Shown here piece by piece: positions 59,569 through 64,000 of a stretch of 64,000 bases of DNA. The notes under the pieces are model-generated. The model had not been told where the DNA came from and searched no databases. It saw nothing but the letters and a program-made list of their open reading frames with translations. The stretch is taken from positions 1,509,913 to 1,573,912 of the forward strand of contig NZ_CP026995.1 of the NCBI RefSeq assembly GCF_013407185.1. Direction: 5' to 3'. The stretch comes from Nitrosopumilus ureiphilus. Its GTDB lineage: Archaea; Thermoproteota; Nitrososphaeria; Nitrososphaerales; Nitrosopumilaceae. Every line of letters starts with the position of its first letter. The first letter of the stretch is position 1. Made by a program: the position numbers and the translations under genes.

Positions 59569-60888
59569 ATGACAAAATTTACAGAATTAGGATTAAAAGA
59601 CGAGATACTAAAAGGAATTGCTGATCTAGGATTTGATGAAGCATTTCCAATTCAAGAGGCAGTTATTCCCGTACTTCTTTCGGGAAGAGATGTTGTAGGA
59701 CAAGCACATACAGGTTCTGGAAAAACTGCAGCCTTTGCGCTATCAATGCTGCAAGAGATTCAACCAAAAAACGGTATTCAAGGATTAATCATGGCCCCTA
59801 CAAGAGAACTTGCAATGCAAATTAGTGATGAAATTAAAAAATTCGGCAAATACACAGGAATCAAAGTAGCAACAGTTTATGGAGGACAAGGAATGGGAAT
59901 TCAGTTAGATACTCTTCATAGAGGAGTAGAGATTGTTGTTGCAACTCCAGGTAGATTAATTGATCATCTCAAAAGAGGATCAATTGAACTTAGAGACATT
60001 ACCCATATTGTACTTGATGAAGCAGACACAATGCTCGATATGGGATTCGTAGATGATATTTCATTTATTTTAGATTTAGCACCAGAAGATAGGGTAATGT
60101 CATTGTTTTCAGCAACAATGCCTACTGAAATCCTAAGATTATCAGAGGAATACCTCAATAATCCAAAGCAATTCCTTTTGGATGCAGATGATCTTAGTGG
60201 AGAAGGAATTGATCAATCATACTTGGTAATTAAAGACCGAGACAAATTCAAGTATCTGATTGATTTTATCAAACAAACAAAAGGTCAATCCATTGTATTT
60301 TGTTCAACTAAATATAGAACCAGAGATGTAGCAAAATTCCTCCATCAAGAGAAATACAATGCAGTTGCAATTGAGGGAGACATGTCACAGCACAGAAGAG
60401 AGCAATCTATGGGCAAATTCAGAAGTGGAAAAGCAGACATTCTTGTTGCAACAGATGTAGCATCAAGAGGAATTGATGTTCCAAGAGTAGAATTAGTAGT
60501 AAATTATGATGTACCAAATCAAGAGATGGCATATTTTCATAGAATTGGAAGAACCGCCAGAGCAGGAGCACTTGGTAAAGCAATCACATTTGTTTCATAT
60601 TCATCAGTAGGAGATTGGAATCTCATTAAACGTCAAATCAAAGTTCCTCTCAGAGATTTAAATCAAGAGATGGGAATTCAAATATCCATTCCAGACCCAC
60701 TAAAAAGACAAACACCTTCAAGAAGATATGGGGGTCAATCAAGATCTAACTATTCCAGAGGAGGAGGGCGTTCTGGAGGATACGGAAGATCTGATAGAAG
60801 CAGAAATCCTAGAGATGATAGAGGAGGAAGAAAGAGATACGGTGATAATGATAATAAAAACAGCTACGGTGGACGTAGTAGATGGTAA
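59569..60888 (+). CDS. DEAD-box RNA helicase with RGG tail
   Basis: 439 residues. All motifs are visible: Q motif (FPIQ), AHTGSGKT, PTRELA, TPGRL, DEAD, SAT, the second RecA domain with STKYRTRDVAKFL, ATDVASRGID and HRIGRTARAG. The C-terminus is a Gly/Arg/Ser-rich, RNA-binding tail (RSNYSRGGGRSGGYGR). Such helicases unwind structured mRNA or assist ribosome assembly and are often cold-induced. Its leader has a strong hairpin, suggesting autoregulation. Confidence 0.97.
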   Translation: MTKFTELGLKDEILKGIADLGFDEAFPIQEAVIPVLLSGRDVVGQAHTGSGKTAAFALSMLQEIQPKNGIQGLIMAPTRELAMQISDEIKKFGKYTGIKVATVYGGQGMGIQLDTLHRGVEIVVATPGRLIDHLKRGSIELRDITHIVLDEADTMLDMGFVDDISFILDLAPEDRVMSLFSATMPTEILRLSEEYLNNPKQFLLDADDLSGEGIDQSYLVIKDRDKFKYLIDFIKQTKGQSIVFCSTKYRTRDVAKFLHQEKYNAVAIEGDMSQHRREQSMGKFRSGKADILVATDVASRGIDVPRVELVVNYDVPNQEMAYFHRIGRTARAGALGKAITFVSYSSVGDWNLIKRQIKVPLRDLNQEMGIQISIPDPLKRQTPSRRYGGQSRSNYSRGGGRSGGYGRSDRSRNPRDDRGGRKRYGDNDNKNSYGGRSRW

Positions 60889-60940
60889 TCACTGTAAAAC
60901 TTAAAGACCTGAACTTCATTGATTATTACAAGGTATAGTA

Positions 60941-61174
60941 ATGCACAAAGGATTCATTTTATTAAATTGTGATCTTGGCGCTGAAGAATATATCGTAGAC
61001 GAATTAAAACATATGCAAGATGTCAATAATGCATACCTCACTTTTGGTGCATATGATGTAGTTGCAGAAGTGCAAACACAGAATCAAGATGAATTTGAAA
61101 AAGTAATTGCATCAATTAGGAAGTTATCAAGAGTTGTCAGCACCATGACACTAAATGTTATTCAGCCTGAATAA
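60941..61174 (+). CDS. Stand-alone Lrp/AsnC ligand-binding (RAM) domain
   Basis: 77 residues: GFILLNCDLGAEEYIVDELKHMQDVNNAYLTFGAYDVVAEVQTQNQDEFEKVIASIRKLSRVVSTMTLNVI. This is the alpha/beta RAM fold that binds amino acids and assembles as dimers/octamers, without its own HTH; could modulate a partner regulator. Single gene. Confidence 0.85.
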   Translation: MHKGFILLNCDLGAEEYIVDELKHMQDVNNAYLTFGAYDVVAEVQTQNQDEFEKVIASIRKLSRVVSTMTLNVIQPE

Positions 61175-61236
61175 TTGCTCTAAGATAGATTGTCAGATAT
61201 TCTTTTGTAAAAACTATCAAGAATCGTGACTAAATT

Positions 61237-61347
61237 CTAACAATTACAATCACAGTTTTTTCCTTTCTTAGGATTACAAATTTCACAATCTAAGAGACAT
61301 TTGTCATCAGGACAATAACCACAAAATTGCTTTTTCTTTGATTTCAT
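61237..61347 (-). CDS. Cys-rich metallothionein-like microprotein
   Basis: 36 residues with eight Cys: MKSKKKQFCGYCPDDKCLLD.. ending NCDCNC. Starts directly after the stop of the membrane gene above it. The cysteine density suggests metal binding (zinc or copper). Confidence 0.6.
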   Translation of the reverse strand: MKSKKKQFCGYCPDDKCLLDCEICNPKKGKNCDCNC

Positions 61348-62085
61348 TTATTTTCCTCTTCCCAAATCAAATATTGATATAGAATCTTTTTTCCATTTCT
61401 GTACAATTATTCCAAGTATTGCACCAAATGCCAAGTGAGCAATCAATGTAATTACAAAAATATTGTAACCATCCATATGCTCTATTCCAAATGGGCCTTT
61501 CATCATAATCAGATATGGTGCAACCATCATTACCATCTCAATTACTACTGCCCAGATCATGCCATACCACCATTTTCCTTTTCCAATTAACAACGCATAG
61601 ATAATTCCAAATGTTGCTCCATTCCAAAAATGCCAAAGACCACCAGCAATGAATGCATCAAATGGTGCATGATACAAATTCATTGGGACGCCTGATTGCA
61701 TTATTGTTTGTTTTACTTCAGATAGCATGGTAATTTTCTCAGTTAGTAATAATCCTGGAAGAGAAATCATGCTATCCATTGGCATCCATTTTGTAAACAT
61801 GTAAGCTGGAATGCGTATTGCTTCAAGTGCTATTGATGCTATTGCTCCTGCTGCCATTCCCTTGAATAATCTACTAGTGATTCGGGGGAACTTTGAACGT
61901 GACAATATTCCTATTGCAAAAATTATGATGACTGATGGAATTATTGCAACATCTCTAAAGGATGCATAAGAAATTATTCCTAATGGTGGAAGTACCAACA
62001 AGCTTGCCGATGCCCCACTAAGAATAATTATAATTATTGTTAATCCTAACTCTGTGCTATTTTTCCTTCGAGTTGTTTCTGACAC
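61348..62085 (-). CDS. Polytopic membrane protein, unknown
   Basis: 245 residues from GTG 62085 (SETTRRKNSTELGL follows). About six hydrophobic segments with conserved-looking HAPFDAFIAGGLWHFWNGATFGIIYALL, a motif with His and Asp that might bind metal. Divergent from the HxlR regulator across 52 bases; co-transcribed with the Cys-rich microprotein. Confidence 0.55.
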   Translation of the reverse strand: MSETTRRKNSTELGLTIIIIILSGASASLLVLPPLGIISYASFRDVAIIPSVIIIFAIGILSRSKFPRITSRLFKGMAAGAIASIALEAIRIPAYMFTKWMPMDSMISLPGLLLTEKITMLSEVKQTIMQSGVPMNLYHAPFDAFIAGGLWHFWNGATFGIIYALLIGKGKWWYGMIWAVVIEMVMMVAPYLIMMKGPFGIEHMDGYNIFVITLIAHLAFGAILGIIVQKWKKDSISIFDLGRGK

Positions 62086-62137
62086 GCTAACACTACAAAA
62101 TTCAAAGTATTTAAAATACAAAGTTCGTAGGATCGTA
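62086..62137. promoter_or_regulatory. Divergent promoter with near-palindrome
   Basis: CAAAGTATTTAAAATACAAAG lies midway between the membrane gene and hxlR-type gene and contains TATA-like TTTAAAATA; a probable operator of the HxlR-like protein. Confidence 0.4.
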
Positions 62138-62503
62138 GTGACTTTGAATCATCATAGTAATGTAGTTTGTTTGTGCCCACTTGATGGAATAATTGAAACA
62201 ATAGGTAAGAAATGGACCATGTTATTGGTAAATGAGATAGGAAATCATGGTTCTCTTAGATACAATAATCTTCTAGAAGAGCTAAAAGGAATCAGTCCTT
62301 CTACTTTGGCATCAATGCTCAAAGAACTTCAAAAAGAAGGCATTATCTCAAGGGAAGCATTCAATGAGATTCCTCCACGTGTAGAATATACCCTAACCAA
62401 ACGAGGTAAGGAACTACGTATTGCAATAATCCCTCTACTAAAATGGGCTACAAAGAAAGGTAATTTCAAAATGCATTGTAATTGTAGTTTATTGAAAAAA
62501 TAA
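62138..62503 (+). CDS. HxlR-family winged-helix regulator
   Basis: 121 residues from GTG 62138. CPLDGIIETIGKKWTMLLVNEIGNHGSLRYNNLLEELKGISPSTLASMLKELQKEGIISREAFNEIPPRVEYTLTKRGKEL is the HxlR/MarR-like wHTH. A Cys near the N-terminus (VCLCPL), as in redox- or electrophile-sensing members, and KMHCNC at the end could sense oxidants or metal. Followed 10 bases later by the YnfA pair. Confidence 0.85.
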   Translation: MTLNHHSNVVCLCPLDGIIETIGKKWTMLLVNEIGNHGSLRYNNLLEELKGISPSTLASMLKELQKEGIISREAFNEIPPRVEYTLTKRGKELRIAIIPLLKWATKKGNFKMHCNCSLLKK

Positions 62504-62513
62504 TTGAAAAGAC

Positions 62514-62879
62514 ATGGGCGAACAATCAAAAAATGTTCTCATTTCAGTCCTACTGTTTTTTTTAGCAGGTCTTTGTGAGATTGGTGGAGGGTACCTTGTT
62601 TGGCTTTGGTTACGTGAAAACTTTAGCTGGATGTTAGGTGCAGTGGGTGGTTTTGTATTATTTTTGTATGGCATAGTTCCAACATTTCAGAAAGCTCATT
62701 TTCATAGAGTCTATGCAGCTTATGGCGGAGTCTTTATTGTAATGTCAGTATTTTGGGGATGGTTAATTGATGGAGTAATACCTGACAACTATGACATCAT
62801 TGGAACGATAATTGCAGTAATTGGAGTTTTGGTAATTTTTTACTATCCAAGAAAAGGGGAGAAGATTTGGTCGAAGTAA
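62514..62879 (+). CDS. YnfA/UPF0060-like membrane protein, first of a pair
   Basis: 121 residues, four membrane helices. [21 protein letters not shown]...[43 protein letters not shown] is the UPF0060/YnfA signature ([12 protein letters not shown]..Y.AYGGVF), a family in the small multidrug resistance superfamily. Overlaps its paralogue by 13 bases. Transport substrate unknown. Confidence 0.85.
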   Translation: MGEQSKNVLISVLLFFLAGLCEIGGGYLVWLWLRENFSWMLGAVGGFVLFLYGIVPTFQKAHFHRVYAAYGGVFIVMSVFWGWLIDGVIPDNYDIIGTIIAVIGVLVIFYYPRKGEKIWSK

Positions 62880-63196
62880 CAACTACTCTGAGCATATTCT
62901 TTTTTGCAGCACTGCTAGAAATCGGTGGAGGTTATCTTGTATGGAGATGGTTGAAAGATCATAAAACAAAAATTTTTGGTTTGGTTGGAGCATTAATTTT
63001 ATTTTCTTATGGAATTGTCATGACTTTGCAACCTGCAAATTTTGGGAAAGTGTATGCAACGTATGGAGGAATTTTTGTTGTATCATCAATTATTTGGGGA
63101 TATTGGATTGATAAGAAAAGGCCAGATAAATTTGAGATAATAGGTTCAGTAGTTGTCATAATTGGCGTAGCAATCATGTTTTATTTTCCAAGATAG
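62867..63196 (+). CDS. YnfA/UPF0060-like membrane protein, second of a pair
   Basis: 109 residues from TTG 62867. [21 protein letters not shown]...[46 protein letters not shown], same family as the gene before; the two probably form a heterodimer, as in paired SMR transporters such as EbrAB. Part of the HxlR-led operon. Confidence 0.85.
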   Translation: MVEVTTTLSIFFFAALLEIGGGYLVWRWLKDHKTKIFGLVGALILFSYGIVMTLQPANFGKVYATYGGIFVVSSIIWGYWIDKKRPDKFEIIGSVVVIIGVAIMFYFPR

Positions 63197-63235
63197 GTCA
63201 TACAAAAAATTCAGGCAAAATGTAGAGGCGATTAA

Positions 63236-63559
63236 TTGTTATATGAGTTAAATCAGGATTGTTTCAAATTGCAAAAAATTGATTATGAAGGACCAGTTTG
63301 GGTGCTAAATTACAACAATCCAAAACCACTATTAGATCACGCCATTCACATGCTAGAAAGGCATGGAGTTAAACGAGAAGACATGGTAATTACAGAAACT
63401 CCAACTGCAAAAGTAGGTGCGATAGTAGTTGAGATTTGGCCATATGAATTAGTCATAGGAAGAGTTAGAACAACTCGTAATGATTCATTTATCAGCGGTA
63501 CAGAATTTACAGTAGAATTAAAGTTAGACGAAGATGGAAATTATATAGATTATCTTTGA
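63236..63559 (+). CDS. Small soluble protein of unknown function
   Basis: 107 residues from TTG 63236. Alpha/beta: FKLQKIDYEGPVWVLNYNNPKPLLDHAIHMLERHGVKREDMVITETPTAKVGAIVVEIWPYELVIGRVRTTRNDSF. No motif I can assign. Its stop overlaps the TTG of the next gene (TTGA). Confidence 0.55.
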   Translation: MLYELNQDCFKLQKIDYEGPVWVLNYNNPKPLLDHAIHMLERHGVKREDMVITETPTAKVGAIVVEIWPYELVIGRVRTTRNDSFISGTEFTVELKLDEDGNYIDYL

Positions 63560-64000
63560 AAAAAAAGAAAATTCAAAATATCATAATTGCAGTAATAGCA
63601 GTTCTCATTATAGGGGCAATTGCAGCATACAATTTTTCAGTAGAACAGACCAAACAGAAAGGGCTTCAGTTTGGAACAGAATTAGAACAAATTCAAGAAG
63701 ATGTGAAAGAATTGCAGACAAAATTCTATTCTGAAAAAACAAGATGGGAAGAAGGGGACATTACAAAAGAAGAGTTACTGGAATTCTATGAAAAACATTT
63801 GAAAGATTTTGAAGAGATAATTTCCAGATATGACGAATTATCACCTCCAGAGATTTTCAAGAGTTCAGCAGATCTGTTAAAATTATCATCTGAGGTTCAA
63901 CTGGAAAGTGACTCACAGTTCATTGAATGGATTAAAACAGGAGATGAATCAGCAAAAATTCGATCAGATACACAAATTCAGGAATCATTAGAATATGAAA
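63556..64000 (+). CDS. Membrane-anchored coiled-coil protein (runs off the window)
   Basis: From TTG 63556, 148 residues visible and still open at 64000. N-terminal membrane helix (IIIAVIAVLIIGAIAAYNF) then a helical outside part (QFGTELEQIQEDVKELQTKFYSEKTRWEEGDITKEELLEFYEKHLKDFEEIISRYDELSPPEIF). A YDELSPPE segment recurs in exported helical-bundle proteins. Coupled to the gene before it. Confidence 0.6.
   Translation, partial: MKKKKIQNIIIAVIAVLIIGAIAAYNFSVEQTKQKGLQFGTELEQIQEDVKELQTKFYSEKTRWEEGDITKEELLEFYEKHLKDFEEIISRYDELSPPEIFKSSADLLKLSSEVQLESDSQFIEWIKTGDESAKIRSDTQIQESLEYE

Noticed and set aside
1-64000. CRISPR array, rRNA operon or replication origin
   Set aside because: No regularly spaced repeats, no rRNA sequence and no Orc1/Cdc6 gene with origin boxes were seen.

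Overview
The window looks like chromosome from a marine ammonia-oxidising archaeon of the Nitrosopumilus type (Nitrososphaeria/Thaumarchaeota). The reasons are an archaeal amoC whose sequence I recognise (42331-42894), ribosomal protein L40e, archaeal-type promoters (BRE/TATA, mostly no Shine-Dalgarno), AT-rich DNA with many TTG/GTG starts, a pyruvoyl-dependent arginine decarboxylase, a thioferritin-like DPS protein, and a large set of small Cys-rich zinc proteins and secreted proteins of the kind common in that genus. No rRNA and no CRISPR array is visible. Two tRNAs are present: Val(CAC) with a non-canonical intron, and Thr(TGT).

Layout. 0-6 kb: end of a cyclase-domain gene, a beta-CASP nuclease, a C2H2 microprotein, a membrane protein, a secreted protein and a divergent ribbon-helix-helix pair. 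6-17 kb: housekeeping core, namely purN, folD, 5-formyl-THF cyclo-ligase and purD (purine and one-carbon metabolism), ileS, a DPS-like ferritin, sucCD and rpl40e. 17-20.7 kb: tRNA-Val, an AbiE-like nucleotidyltransferase pair (one partner truncated) behind a perfect 24-bp palindrome, and a frameshifted membrane gene. 20.6-29 kb: an unusual block of minus-strand membrane and secreted protein genes whose promoters share a dyad-symmetric element and a common TAGAA-N3-TTTATGA core; it holds a 1184-residue beta-propeller protein. 28.6-34 kb: a LodA/LodB-type operon (cysteine tryptophylquinone oxidase plus its FAD-dependent maturase), unexpected in an archaeon.

34-41 kb is an accessory zone: tyrosine-recombinase pseudogene, two winged-helix genes, an IS605-like remnant, a RelB/RelE-type toxin-antitoxin pair, a secreted metzincin protease, a response-regulator stub and a Ca-binding secreted protein with an unfamiliar Cys/His domain. 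41-43 kb: three small minus-strand genes that each carry the same 14-bp motif upstream, one encoding a winged-helix regulator, lying next to an amoC with no amoA or amoB beside it. 43-51.8 kb: mixed conserved genes (pyrophosphatase, UBP zinc finger, oligoendopeptidase F, PdaD) plus a ~300-bp IS605-derived non-autonomous element. 51.8-52.7 kb: a nested wreck of two TnpB elements. 52.7-58.6 kb: tRNA-Thr, zinc microproteins and a 1223-residue secreted metzincin-like protein. 58.6-64 kb: membrane DsbA-like protein, DEAD-box helicase behind a strong leader hairpin, a RAM domain protein, an HxlR regulator and a tandem pair of YnfA-like membrane proteins.

The strongest leads are the archaeal LodAB operon, a small structured RNA present in two diverged copies (28078-28128 and 44079-44129) with base changes that preserve pairing, the repeated promoter/operator block in the 20-28 kb membrane-protein array, and the three-site mini-regulon upstream of the lone amoC.
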